Of a stretch of 64,000 nucleotides of DNA, positions 55,619 through 64,000 are shown in pieces. The stretch is from an uncultured Alphaproteobacteria bacterium. Its GTDB lineage: Bacteria; Pseudomonadota; Alphaproteobacteria; UBA8366; GCA-2717185. Made by a program: the position numbers and the translations under genes. The stretch's first letter is position 1. Every line of letters begins with the position of its first letter. The notes beneath the pieces were generated by a model. That model ran no database searches, was not told the DNA's origin, and saw only the letters and a list, made by a program, of their open reading frames with translations. Where the stretch lies: the NCBI GenBank assembly GCA_943788635.1, contig CALSRA010000032.1:1-64000 (forward strand), given 5' to 3'.

Positions 55619-56608
55619 TTACCCGCTCACTTTCGAGGCGACCTCTTCCATCCAGTAGGTCAGCCGGTCGCAATATTCCTCAGCTGAGGTTACCGTACGG
55701 GCGTCCGTGGACGTGCGCGCCGAATAGCTGAAGAACAGATGTCTTACGCCGATCTCGGCCATCGCCTCGATATCCGCGGCGATATTGGCCGCACCGCCGG
55801 TGAACAGGCGGTGTTCGCCCGCCTCGGTCCGGCCATCATCGCGGCTGCCGCCGTAGGACGCCGAACTGTAATTGAGTTCGATTGTTGCCGGGTCGCGACC
55901 AGCCTCCTCAGCCAGTTCATGCAATCGTTTGACCCGCGCGCGGTATCGCGTGAGCGTATCCAGCGGAAATTTCGGGTTGCTCGCAATCGGATACCAGGCA
56001 TCACCCAGCGAAACCGCGCGGCGCAGGGCGGGGGCGCTTTCGCCACCGATCCAGACCGGCGGACAGGGTTTCTGCGCCGGTTGCGGCCGAAAATGGACAC
56101 GGGGAAAATTCACATAATCCCCGGCATAGCTGGGTTCGTCGGCGGTCCAGACTTCCTTCATGACGCGGATGTATTCATCCGTTACCCGCCCTCGCTCGGC
56201 GAATGGTTCCGCGCCGATGGCCAGGAATTCCTCTTCCATCCAGCCCGTCCCGCAGCCGAGCGTCACGCGGCCTTCGGTTAACTGGTCGATGGTGGCCAGC
56301 GCTTTCGCAACCTGCAGCGGGTGCCGGTGCGGAATGACCATGATCGAACTCAGGATACGGATTCTCCCGGTGATGGCCCCGACATAGGACATCAGCGCAA
56401 TCTGCTCCATGCTCTCGCCACTTAGGCTGCCGGGAAACTCGCCGCTGTCGGAATAGGGATAGCGGGAAGCGATATCGAGGGGCACCAGGATATGATCCGG
56501 CACCGTGGCATAGGTGAAACCCAGCGCCTCGCCATGGCGCACCAGTGCCGCAATATCCCGGCGGTTCGCCATCGGGCCGCGATGCGGAATGCTGAAGCCG
56601 TATTTCAT
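55619..56608 (-). CDS. LLM-class flavin/F420-dependent oxidoreductase
   Basis: A 329-aa luciferase-like monooxygenase-fold enzyme. Marks are YGFSIPHRGPMANRRDIAALVRHGEALGFTYATVPDHI at the N-terminus (spread over codons 3-40), RIRILSSIMVIPHRHPLQVAKALATID and VTLGCGTGWMEEEF. The pattern resembles the TIGR03619 group, often predicted to use F420. No F420 biosynthesis gene is in the window, so FMN is equally possible. The start of this gene is 14 bp after the stop of the OsmC-like gene on the same strand. Confidence 0.9.
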   Translation of the reverse strand: MKYGFSIPHRGPMANRRDIAALVRHGEALGFTYATVPDHILVPLDIASRYPYSDSGEFPGSLSGESMEQIALMSYVGAITGRIRILSSIMVIPHRHPLQVAKALATIDQLTEGRVTLGCGTGWMEEEFLAIGAEPFAERGRVTDEYIRVMKEVWTADEPSYAGDYVNFPRVHFRPQPAQKPCPPVWIGGESAPALRRAVSLGDAWYPIASNPKFPLDTLTRYRARVKRLHELAEEAGRDPATIELNYSSASYGGSRDDGRTEAGEHRLFTGGAANIAADIEAMAEIGVRHLFFSYSARTSTDARTVTSAEEYCDRLTYWMEEVASKVSG

Positions 56609-56622
56609 CGTGCTGCCTGCCT

Positions 56623-57765
56623 TCAGGAAATTTTACAGCGCAACTCGCTCTGTAATGTCGAATGCAGGAAGCAGGTGCGCCTGCCGGAATGCATGACGTC
56701 GCGGGCGAAACCCGGGTCCGGTGCCTCCAGGTTCAGGAACAGTGCCGTGCCGATAACGGGCGTCGTGCCGGGCGCCGCACCCGGCAGCGGAATGTCGATC
56801 GCCTGGATCATGCGGTAGTCATGCACCGGGCGCTTCACCGCCGCTGCATACCGGCCAAGCTGGGTCATGAAGCAGAAACCGATTCCGGCAGCGGCCAGCA
56901 CCACGCTGGAGGGCGCTGCAGCGACGCCCGCATCGGATGCGCCCCGATATTCGAACACCCCGACCTTGGGCCGGGCAATCCCCGTCACACCGGATATCAC
57001 ACCATCTGGCCCAACCTTTGCCGACGCATCCACGCGGTTGCGGCGGTTCTGTACCGTGTCCAGGCCGCCGCCGCCGGTCTGCACGAAATTCGGATCGTCG
57101 GGGCGGTAGCCGGTCTTGGCGATGCACGCCGGATCAGGCGTGCCCGCCAGCGCCGCCGTGGGCAGCGTATCTGCCGTCAATGCCAGCGCGCAGTCCGGTA
57201 GGTCGAGCGGCACGATGTCACCATTGGCAACCAGCCGGAACCGGCTTTCAAATACGCTTTTCATCAGGTAACCCGCCAGCGCGCCGGACACCGCCTCCAG
57301 CGTCAGCGCGGCTGCATCCTGCTTCGCCATTCCATCGATATCGACCACGACATCGGGGTTGAGGCCTTTGCCCTCCATCGTCCCAAGCAGGATCGAGCCG
57401 CTGAGACTGTAGTGATTGGTAAGGTCAACGGAGACGGCATCTGCGGCAATTCCCTGCGCGGCTGCCTTGTCCGCCACCGCCCCGGCAACGGAACTGGCCA
57501 TCCCGGCGGCGAACCAGGCCAGCGGCGGCGGTGCCCAGTCGGTGCCCCCCAGTGCCGGCCCTTCGTCGCACAGTAATTGCCAGGCCTCGCCGGAATCAGG
57601 CCGGAAAATCTGGCCTCGCTTCTGCATGACATCCATGGGCTCGAACGCGGCCCAGACCCGTTCGAAACCTGCCGGCGGACCTTCCAGCCCGGCGCAGGCC
57701 TCATCCGCAGCGCGTGCGAGTGGGCCGGCCTGGCGCAAAAATGTTTCGGCGTCCGATAGTGACAT
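56623..57765 (-). CDS. OsmC-like protein with an extended N-terminal domain
   Basis: A 380-aa protein. Its second half resembles the OsmC/Ohr fold: ASDAGVAAAPSSVVLAAAGIGFCFMTQLGRYA carries the Cys that in OsmC attacks peroxides (spread over about residues 275-310), followed by DYRMIQAIDI. The first half (YSLSGSILLGTMEGKGLNPDVV, ALAGYLMKSVFESRF) may be a degenerate second copy. The second catalytic Cys is not obvious. Function may be detoxification or thiol chemistry, with low certainty. It is the first gene of a minus-strand pair with the LLM enzyme. Confidence 0.6.
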   Translation of the reverse strand: MSLSDAETFLRQAGPLARAADEACAGLEGPPAGFERVWAAFEPMDVMQKRGQIFRPDSGEAWQLLCDEGPALGGTDWAPPPLAWFAAGMASSVAGAVADKAAAQGIAADAVSVDLTNHYSLSGSILLGTMEGKGLNPDVVVDIDGMAKQDAAALTLEAVSGALAGYLMKSVFESRFRLVANGDIVPLDLPDCALALTADTLPTAALAGTPDPACIAKTGYRPDDPNFVQTGGGGLDTVQNRRNRVDASAKVGPDGVISGVTGIARPKVGVFEYRGASDAGVAAAPSSVVLAAAGIGFCFMTQLGRYAAAVKRPVHDYRMIQAIDIPLPGAAPGTTPVIGTALFLNLEAPDPGFARDVMHSGRRTCFLHSTLQSELRCKIS

Positions 57766-57989
57766 GATGAATCCCCTCCCCGGATAGCACGCTGAGCTGC
57801 GGCGTTGGAAAAGCCTATACCCATCACCGGTATGAAGGGAACCGCCTGCGACCGTTTGGGGAACCGTGGCACCCCCTTCTACCCAGTGTTACAGGCGTGC
57901 TACGGTTTTGATCCGGGAATAGCGCCCGGCCGGAGCACGCCAGATTATTCCGGCCGCAGCATACGACACTGCAATGGGGAGCAAGTATC

Positions 57990-59402
57990 ATGGCCCATAC
58001 CGAAAACCTGACCCTTGACCTTGCGACGGAGCTAACCGCCCTGTCGATGGACAGCCTGTCCGACGCCGATATCCGCCAGTTGCGCAAGCTGGTCCTGGAC
58101 TATTGCGCCGTCACGCTCGCCGGTTCGGTGCAGCCCTGGGGACTGATGCTGACCGAATGGGCAGGGCGCCACGGGGCCGCCGGAACCGCCCCATTGGTCG
58201 GCAGCGGACGCCTCGCGGGCGCGGCATCGGCGGGGTTGGTGAACGGCACCTCGGCGCATGGTTATGAGCTGGACGACACGCATGATGCCTCGATGAGCCA
58301 CCCGAGCGTCGCTGTCATCACCACCGCGCTGGCCGTGGGCAGTGAAATCGGCGCGTCCGGGCGGGAGATCATGCCTGCCATCGTGGCGGGTTACGAAGCG
58401 ATGACCCGTACCGGCATGGCCGCGAACGCCCTGGGTGTGGTCACGCATGGCAACCACCCGACCTGCCTGTTCGGACCATTCGGCGCGGCGGCGGCGGCGG
58501 CGAAACTGATGGGGCTGGATGCCGGCGGCATGGCCCGGGCCTGGGGTATCGCGCTGTCCATGACCGGCGGCGCCAACCAGTTCGCATTCGAACCCAAGGG
58601 CACGATGGTGAAACGCATGCATGGCGGTATCCCGGCACAAAACGGAATCATCGCAGCGCAATTGTCGCAGATTGGTATCGAGGGACCGATGCAGGCGTTG
58701 GACGGGCCGCTCGGTTTCCTCAAGGTCTATGGTCACAATCCCGACTCGTCGAAGCTGATAAAAGCGCAGGGCATGGCATACGAAATTCACAACATCAGCG
58801 TGAAACCCTATTCCTGCTGCCGCAAGTTTCACTCACTGATCGATGCGCTGGACCAGGCAACCGAAGGCTTCACCATCGACACGAACAATATTGCACGCAT
58901 CCATGTGCGCTCGCCGGAAACGGCCATCACCGGACACCAGATGACACGCCCGGATTCCGTGATGGCGGCACAGTACAGCATGCCCTACATCGTCGGCGCG
59001 ACCATGGCCTATGGACCCGACCGCTACGACGCTTTCGGCGACGATCACCATGGCGACCGGCGCATCCTCGACGTCGTCGACCGCGTGGTCGTGACGCATG
59101 AGGAAAGCTTCGACCCCATGGTACCGGCCAAGATGCCACACGGCGTCGATGTGGAGATGACTGATGGTACGGTGCGTTCCGCCGAAGTGCTGGACAGCTT
59201 GGGCACGCCAGAACGCCCGCTATCGGACGAAGGCGTTGCCCGCAAGGCCCGCGCGCTGCTGGCGACGGTGGACCCGGGCATCGACCTGGACGGGATCATC
59301 GCAACCGTCGATTCACTGCCGGAACTGGACGATATCGCAACGCTGGCAGGTTTGCTGATGGTGCCGGGTTACGGGACCAGAAAAGCCGCAGCGGCGGAAT
59401 AG
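57990..59402 (+). CDS. MmgE/PrpD family protein
   Basis: A 470-aa enzyme of the 2-methylcitrate dehydratase/iminodisuccinate epimerase fold. Family features are LRKLVLDYCAVTLAGS, NGTSAHGYELDDTHDASMSHPSV (active-site His and Asp region) and ISVKPYSCCRKFHSLIDAL. The substrate is a small carboxylic acid; 2-methylcitrate itself is unlikely because no prpB or prpC is nearby. ATG 57990 follows GGGGAGCAAGTATC. The alpha/beta hydrolase gene follows after 23 bp and probably shares the transcript. Confidence 0.92.
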   Translation: MAHTENLTLDLATELTALSMDSLSDADIRQLRKLVLDYCAVTLAGSVQPWGLMLTEWAGRHGAAGTAPLVGSGRLAGAASAGLVNGTSAHGYELDDTHDASMSHPSVAVITTALAVGSEIGASGREIMPAIVAGYEAMTRTGMAANALGVVTHGNHPTCLFGPFGAAAAAAKLMGLDAGGMARAWGIALSMTGGANQFAFEPKGTMVKRMHGGIPAQNGIIAAQLSQIGIEGPMQALDGPLGFLKVYGHNPDSSKLIKAQGMAYEIHNISVKPYSCCRKFHSLIDALDQATEGFTIDTNNIARIHVRSPETAITGHQMTRPDSVMAAQYSMPYIVGATMAYGPDRYDAFGDDHHGDRRILDVVDRVVVTHEESFDPMVPAKMPHGVDVEMTDGTVRSAEVLDSLGTPERPLSDEGVARKARALLATVDPGIDLDGIIATVDSLPELDDIATLAGLLMVPGYGTRKAAAAE

Positions 59403-59425
59403 CATCGCAGAAAGGACAACACATC

Positions 59426-60136
59426 ATGGCGACCTTCCTATTGATTCACGGCTCCTTTGTCGGCGGCTGGATATGGCAGCCGACGGCACGGTCACTGCGC
59501 AAACAGGGTCATATCGTTTACGCCCGCAGTGCCGATGGCTGCGCCGAGCGCAAGAACGGGTTGCGCGCCGGCCTTTCCGTGGCGAACGCCGCGCAGGAAC
59601 TGGCCGACCTGATATTTTACGAAGACCTCGCCAACGTGACGCTGGTGGCCACCAGTACCGGCGGGATGATCGCACAGGCGTTGGCGCCAATGGTGCGTGA
59701 GCAACTGGGCCGGATCGTCCTGCTGGATACGCTGATGCCGATGCCGGGCGAAAGCATCAAGGACATCGTCCGGCGCCCGGACGCCCCGCCATACCAGATG
59801 ACCGAATTTACCCGCGGCCCGACCCACGAAGACATGGAAAACGGCTTGTTCGTGGAACTGTCCGGCGCGGTGAAGACATGGGCGCTGGATCGCGCCACAC
59901 CGCACCCGCTGGCCCTGTCGGACGCGCAGCCGGGCGAAACGGACGAATTCTGGAAACTGTCCTGGAATGCGACAGTCATCCGCTGCGCGACAAGCCCGAA
60001 TCCACCGGAGTCCCATCAGCGCCGCACGGCGGAAACACTGGGCGCCCACTACTTTGAAATCGACGCGGGCCACTACCCAATGCTCACCGATCCGGGCGAC
60101 ACGGCGGAACTGCTGCAGGCCGAAGCGGAGCGTTGA
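59426..60136 (+). CDS. Alpha/beta hydrolase (esterase-like)
   Basis: A 236-aa hydrolase with no signal peptide. The oxyanion segment is LLIHGSFVGGWIW, the nucleophile elbow VATSTGGMIAQAL (Ser in TSTGG) and the catalytic His in DAGHYPMLTDPG. The closest type is the EstC/salicylate-binding-protein-2-like esterase group. It follows the MmgE/PrpD gene on the same strand and ends 60 bp before the arsR start, so it belongs with the MmgE gene and not with arsenic resistance. Confidence 0.88.
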   Translation: MATFLLIHGSFVGGWIWQPTARSLRKQGHIVYARSADGCAERKNGLRAGLSVANAAQELADLIFYEDLANVTLVATSTGGMIAQALAPMVREQLGRIVLLDTLMPMPGESIKDIVRRPDAPPYQMTEFTRGPTHEDMENGLFVELSGAVKTWALDRATPHPLALSDAQPGETDEFWKLSWNATVIRCATSPNPPESHQRRTAETLGAHYFEIDAGHYPMLTDPGDTAELLQAEAER

Positions 60137-60170
60137 GGAAACGCCGTCAAAAAATGACCCTTGACGAAAC

Positions 60171-60202
60171 ATCCATATATCGTGTTTTCTGGATATATGG
60201 AT
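60171..60202 (+). promoter_or_regulatory. Predicted ArsR operator (perfect inverted repeat)
   Basis: ATCCATATAT (60171-60180) and ATATATGGAT (60193-60202) are exact reverse complements 12 bases apart. The right arm contains the arsR start codon (60197-60199). A TTGACG at 60161-60166 could be the -35 element. AT-rich dyads of this kind are bound by SmtB/ArsR repressors, so arsenite-relieved autorepression is likely. Confidence 0.75.
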
Positions 60203-60529
60203 AAGAAGCAGACCCTTGATGCGCTGTCCGCGCTGTCCCAGGAAACCCGGCTGGACGTCTTCAGACTGTTGATGAAGGCTGAACCCGAAGGACTGCGCGC
60301 CGGTGACATCGCCGAAAGGCTGGGGGTGCGTCAGAATACCATGTCCGCCAATCTCGGCATTCTCGAACGCGCCGGGCTGATCCAGGGTATCCGGGAAGGC
60401 CGCAGCATCCGCTACACCGCCGTGCTGGATAATATGCAGGCGCTGCTGCGGTTCCTGCTGGAAGACTGCTGCGGGGGGCAACCTGAGTTATGCGCCCCGC
60501 TGCTGGGCGATATCGCCGCGTCCCGCTGA
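60197..60529 (+). CDS. arsR: ArsR-family arsenic-responsive repressor
   Basis: A 110-aa winged-helix repressor. The recognition helix region is [28 protein letters not shown]. The arsenite site is at the C-terminus: C91, C92 and C98 in [10 protein letters not shown], the CC-x5-C spacing of the Acidithiobacillus ferrooxidans type rather than the CxCxxC in the recognition helix of E. coli ArsR. ATG 60197 begins the family N-terminus; it lies inside the predicted operator. acr3 starts 44 bp downstream, so the two form an arsenic resistance operon. Confidence 0.93.
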   Translation: MDKKQTLDALSALSQETRLDVFRLLMKAEPEGLRAGDIAERLGVRQNTMSANLGILERAGLIQGIREGRSIRYTAVLDNMQALLRFLLEDCCGGQPELCAPLLGDIAASR

Positions 60530-60573
60530 CAAGAACCGAACCAAAACAGAAAATCACGGAAAGCACATCGATC

Positions 60574-61647
60574 ATGACCACAGATACGACAGCCGCCGCG
60601 CCGGCGGGCATCGGCTTCTTTGAAAAATGGCTGTCCGTCTGGGTCGCCTTGTGTATCGCAGCGGGGATCGGCCTGGGCAGTGTCGTACCCGAATTGTTCA
60701 ACGTTCTGGCAAAACTGGAATACGCCTCCGTCAACCTTGTCGTTGCGGTGCTGATCTGGGCGATGGTCTATCCAATGATGGTCAATGTCGATTTCGCCAG
60801 CCTGCGCAGCATCGGCGACCGTCCCAAGGGGCTGGTCATCACCATCCTGGTCAACTGGCTGGTCAAACCTTTCACCATGGCAGCGCTCGGCGTGCTGTTT
60901 TTCGAGGTCCTGTTTGCCGACCTGATCGAACCAGCCGATGCCGAACAGTATATCGCCGGGCTGATCCTGCTGGGCGCGGCGCCCTGTACCGCGATGGTCT
61001 TCGTGTGGTCGCAGCTCACAAGGGGCGACGCGACCTATACGCTGGTGCAGGTATCGCTGAACGACGTCATCATGATCTTCGCCTTCGCACCGCTCGTCGC
61101 GCTGCTGCTGGGTGTCACCAGCATCGTTGTGCCGTGGGAAACGCTGCTGCTCTCAGTCGGCCTGTACGTTGTCATCCCGCTTGCCGCCGGGATCGTAACC
61201 CGGCACTGGCTGGTCAGCCATGCAGAACGGGGCGAATCCGGCGCGGCGGCGGTCGAGAAATTTACCGGCGCAATCAAGCCTTTCTCCGTTTCAGGCCTGC
61301 TGGCCACGGTCGTGCTGCTGTTCGGCTTCCAGGGACAGGTCATCCTGGACCGGCCGTTGCTGATCGCGCTGATCGCCGTGCCGCTGATCATCCAATCATA
61401 CGGTATCTTCATCATCGCCTATGGCGCCGCCTACCTGTGGAAGGTGCCGTTCAATGTGGCCGCACCCTGCGCCCTTATCGGTACATCGAACTTCTTCGAA
61501 CTGGCTGTGGCGGTCGCGATCAGTCTGTTCGGCCTGACCTCGGGCGCGGCGCTGACCACTGTCGTCGGCGTCCTGGTCGAAGTGCCGGTCATGCTGTCGC
61601 TGGTGGCCTTCGCCAATCGCACGCGGGGGCATTTCCCCGGCAAGTGA
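60574..61647 (+). CDS. acr3: ACR3-family arsenite efflux transporter
   Basis: A 357-aa ten-helix carrier that exports arsenite using the proton gradient. The conserved Cys is in [18 protein letters not shown] (helix 4) and the Glu of helix 9 lies in [14 protein letters not shown]. Other family blocks are YPMMVNVDF and [16 protein letters not shown] 60574 follows GGAAAG and starts the family N-terminus. It is controlled by the adjacent ArsR. No arsenate reductase arsC is seen, so reduction must be done elsewhere. Confidence 0.95.
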   Translation: MTTDTTAAAPAGIGFFEKWLSVWVALCIAAGIGLGSVVPELFNVLAKLEYASVNLVVAVLIWAMVYPMMVNVDFASLRSIGDRPKGLVITILVNWLVKPFTMAALGVLFFEVLFADLIEPADAEQYIAGLILLGAAPCTAMVFVWSQLTRGDATYTLVQVSLNDVIMIFAFAPLVALLLGVTSIVVPWETLLLSVGLYVVIPLAAGIVTRHWLVSHAERGESGAAAVEKFTGAIKPFSVSGLLATVVLLFGFQGQVILDRPLLIALIAVPLIIQSYGIFIIAYGAAYLWKVPFNVAAPCALIGTSNFFELAVAVAISLFGLTSGAALTTVVGVLVEVPVMLSLVAFANRTRGHFPGK

Positions 61648-61771
61648 CTTAGCGCTGTACCGAACGGCATACGACATCCGCTGACAGGCAGCGAACCCGA
61701 AACAGCTTGACCCGGCAACCACTTGTTGAAACAAGGGGCCTCACATTCCCTCTCGCGGATGCAAGCCGACA

Positions 61772-62686
61772 TTGTCGAAGAAGCCCACCTTTGCCGTCTC
61801 CCGGGCCGTGCAGCAGAATACGCTGCGCGGGATCATGTTCATGTGCTTCGCCGTCGCGCTGATGCCGGTCATGAACACGATTGCCAAGTCACTGGCCGCG
61901 GAATACCCGTTGCAACAGATCGTCTGGGCGCGATTCACCGGTCATTTCCTGATCATGGCCATGCTGTTTCTGCCGCAACGGGGCTGGCGTGTCTTCGTCA
62001 CGACCCGGCCACTGGTCCAGCTTGCCCGCTCCCTGACGATGTTCACCTCCAACGGCTGTTACATTGTGGCGCTGTCCACCGTATCGCTGGCAACGGCGTC
62101 GTCGGTCAGCTTCACTGCACCGCTGATCGTCACCGCGCTGTCGGTGCCCCTGCTGGGTGAACAGGTCGGGCCGCGCCGCTGGGCCGCCGTACTCGTAGGC
62201 TTTGCCGGGGCGCTGATTATCATTCGTCCGGATGGCGCGTCGATGGCAACGGGCGAATTGCTGGTGCTCGTTTCCGCAACATCTTTCGCCCTGTACCAGA
62301 TCCTGACCCGCAAGCTGGTCTCCGTCGACGCCCCGGACACGCTGATCCTGTACACCGCATTGGCGGGTACGATTGTCACCAGCGCCGCCATGCCGTTCTA
62401 TTTCGAAATGCCACGCGAATGGCTGGACACACTCGCCTTCATTCTGCTGGGCGGTATCGGCGGCGGAATCCAGTATCTGGTCATCAAGGCGCTGCAATAC
62501 GCAGCGGCCGCGATCACCGCGCCCTTCATCTATGGCCAGCTGATCGGCGCCACGATCCTGGGCTATATCTTCTTCGGTGATTTCCCGGATAGCTGGACCT
62601 GGGTCGGTGCCGCTATCATCGTCGCCAGCGGCGTCTATGTCGCCTATCGCGAACGCGTGCGGGCACAGCAGGACGATCCGTCGTAA
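61772..62686 (+). CDS. EamA/DMT-family transporter
   Basis: A 304-aa ten-helix exporter of the drug/metabolite superfamily with two EamA repeats (LRGIMFMCFAVALMPVMNTIAKSL and LLVLVSATSFALYQILTRKLV). The end is basic (YRERVRAQ). The start is taken as TTG 61772; no strong ribosome-binding site is seen. It lies 124 bp after acr3 and may be a separate unit. Substrate unknown. Confidence 0.85.
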   Translation: MSKKPTFAVSRAVQQNTLRGIMFMCFAVALMPVMNTIAKSLAAEYPLQQIVWARFTGHFLIMAMLFLPQRGWRVFVTTRPLVQLARSLTMFTSNGCYIVALSTVSLATASSVSFTAPLIVTALSVPLLGEQVGPRRWAAVLVGFAGALIIIRPDGASMATGELLVLVSATSFALYQILTRKLVSVDAPDTLILYTALAGTIVTSAAMPFYFEMPREWLDTLAFILLGGIGGGIQYLVIKALQYAAAAITAPFIYGQLIGATILGYIFFGDFPDSWTWVGAAIIVASGVYVAYRERVRAQQDDPS

Positions 62687-63044
62687 CGGACCACTGCACG
62701 CTCTTCCGGTTCTTTCGATTAGCGAAGCCTCGGCGCCATCGTGCCGATCCAATGGCGCTCGCCAGACTCATCCTGCATTGTCCTAAACATAAAATTACAG
62801 TTTAAACTTGCGTTTATTTTTCCACGTTGCAACAATCTTTGCGGGAATTAAGGGGCTAGGTTTTGTTGGCAAGACTTCTGAGGGGAAGGCTGCCGATCCG
62901 GTTGAGACTGAATTCACCGTTTGAGGCTTCAAATTGGGGCCGGGTGAGCCGTGCGGGACATATTCATCACCCACGCTAGTTTCAGTCTGCGCGCAAAGGA
63001 TCACATCACGTACGGCCCAACGACTATCAAAACAGGGTTGCAAC
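62687..63044. other. Intergenic region with no recognisable gene
   Basis: 358 bp separating the DMT transporter and the CHASE2 gene. The middle (62780-62870) is relatively AT-rich. Short reading frames exist on both strands but show no codon bias or family resemblance. No terminator or riboswitch fold is obvious. It presumably holds the promoter of the CHASE2 gene. Confidence 0.5.
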
Positions 63045-64000
63045 GTGAGTATCAATCCAGAACGCAAAACGACAGAAAAAGGCCAGGCGACGGAACCCTA
63101 TCAGTCGCGTGTGGTGCGAATTCTGCTCTACACCCTTATCGGATTAGCGATTTCCCATTTTGATCTTTTTGGACTTCTGTCGGCCGGCAACCGAACCGCA
63201 GAACGCATTTTTGTTGTCATTTCTGCCGCATTCAACGAAACGCCGCGCGAAGACCTGGTCTCCATCGTAGCGCTGGACAATGACAGTCTGCGCGCGATCG
63301 GGGAAAGCGGATGGCCCATGAGTTACAAGCGCCATGGTCAAATCATCTCCAAGATTATGCGGAACTGCCCCCGGGCCTTGTTCATCGATTTCGATCTGCA
63401 AAGCACCGACCCCGATGATTTAAGCGATATCGAGGACGAACTTCAGGCAGCCGCTGCCGAAATTTCGAGAATGCAAAATCCCAACTGCAGCCGGATGCTG
63501 GAGCGACGGAATTTATTTTTCGTCGCACCAGAGTCGGAAACCCAAATGTCACCCCCACAGCGGGTACTTGTAAAGTATGCGACGCCGGTCGACGCCAATT
63601 TCAGCTTCAAGGCTTTGGACAGCGGGCTGTATCCACTCCTTGACGATGATAGCAACCCCGGCAATCATACTATTTCGCCCGTTCTCAGGATGTATCGCGC
63701 CTATACCGTCCAGCAGACTCCCAAAAAGGACCTGCCGGACAGCGAACGGCTAAAGATCGGTAATTTCAAAGCCCCCATGGTTCTGCAATGGAGTCTGGAG
63801 GAACATCCCTATCAGCAACGCTGTACGGGGCCCAGTTACTGCTCGTCGGTAGGAGTCTCTTTCGCTGTTCACGGGATTCTCGGCAATCACCAGGCAAATT
63901 CCGCCAAGCCGATACAACCCTGTCTGAGCACCCTGTACATGAAGGCCGAAAGCCTTCTTCAGCACTATAATCAGGGCAAAGACGAAGACGGTGGCGTTTG
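63045..64000 (+). CDS. CHASE2-domain membrane sensor, 3' partial
   Basis: An open frame from GTG 63045 to the window end (318 codons, no stop). A membrane helix (RILLYTLIGLAISHFDLFGLL) is followed by an extracytoplasmic CHASE2 domain: DLVSIVALDNDSLRAIGESGWPMSYKRHGQIISKIM continued by RALFIDFDLQST. Cys pairs (RCTGPSYCSS) lie later in the domain. CHASE2 is normally followed by three membrane helices and an adenylate cyclase, kinase or GGDEF output, which lies beyond the window. GCAACGTGA gives little ribosome-binding support, so the exact start is uncertain. Confidence 0.82.
   Translation, partial: MSINPERKTTEKGQATEPYQSRVVRILLYTLIGLAISHFDLFGLLSAGNRTAERIFVVISAAFNETPREDLVSIVALDNDSLRAIGESGWPMSYKRHGQIISKIMRNCPRALFIDFDLQSTDPDDLSDIEDELQAAAAEISRMQNPNCSRMLERRNLFFVAPESETQMSPPQRVLVKYATPVDANFSFKALDSGLYPLLDDDSNPGNHTISPVLRMYRAYTVQQTPKKDLPDSERLKIGNFKAPMVLQWSLEEHPYQQRCTGPSYCSSVGVSFAVHGILGNHQANSAKPIQPCLSTLYMKAESLLQHYNQGKDEDGGV

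Overview
The window is about 60% GC and carries mostly alphaproteobacterial gene types: a DUF6481 coiled-coil protein, a DksA/TraR-like zinc protein, HyuA/HyuB, MmgE/PrpD, LLM-class and phytanoyl-CoA-type oxidoreductases, a UxaA-type hydro-lyase, an EncFtn ferritin and an Anbu proteasome homologue. The best fit is a free-living heterotroph related to Rhodospirillales. This is inferred from gene content; no rRNA, tRNA or CRISPR array was seen.

Layout. 0-6 kb: the end of a sugar-acid hydro-lyase, then a periplasmic binding protein split by an IS256 element and followed by a hybrid sensor kinase. 6-12 kb: RNA and nucleic-acid enzymes (DbpA-type helicase, SEC-C protein, SF2 helicase). 12-14 kb: an AT-rich gap, small conserved genes and a secreted Trp/Cys-repeat protein split by an IS110 fragment. 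14-28 kb: transglutaminase, DMT transporter, zinc protein, a CMD-HyuA-HyuB operon, an ABC-F/hydrolase pair, FtsH, cytochrome c, a phosphotransferase/kinase fusion and a 2-hydroxyacid dehydrogenase. 29-34.5 kb: an operon of an alkaline-phosphatase-fold membrane enzyme, a GH17-GT2 glucan enzyme and a TPR-glycosyltransferase, probably for a decorated periplasmic or surface glucan. 34.5-39.4 kb: cupins, a gluconolactonase-like enzyme, a TPR protein, an orphan encapsulated-type ferritin without encapsulin, PhyH and an AT-richer FkbM methyltransferase. 39.5-48 kb: two identical IS5-type elements flanking a LysR regulator, a CmcJ-like enzyme, a 53-bp tandem-repeat array and an SDR; the second copy splits a large CHAT lipoprotein gene. 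48-64 kb: aldo/keto reductase, DUF6064, DUF1835 with Anbu, glutaminase, a second cupin of the 37-kb type, DASS transporter, PEP-CTERM protein, LLM/OsmC-like/MmgE enzymes, an arsenic operon (hydrolase, ArsR, ACR3), a DMT exporter and the start of a CHASE2 protein.

Two themes run through the window. First, insertions have broken host genes, and in two cases removing the element plus one target duplication restores the reading frame exactly. Second, at least ten single-base shifts, mostly one extra base in a homopolymer, break otherwise well-conserved genes. Uncorrected sequencing indels are the simplest explanation, so those genes are annotated as CDS with a noted shift, and genes cut by insertions as pseudogenes.
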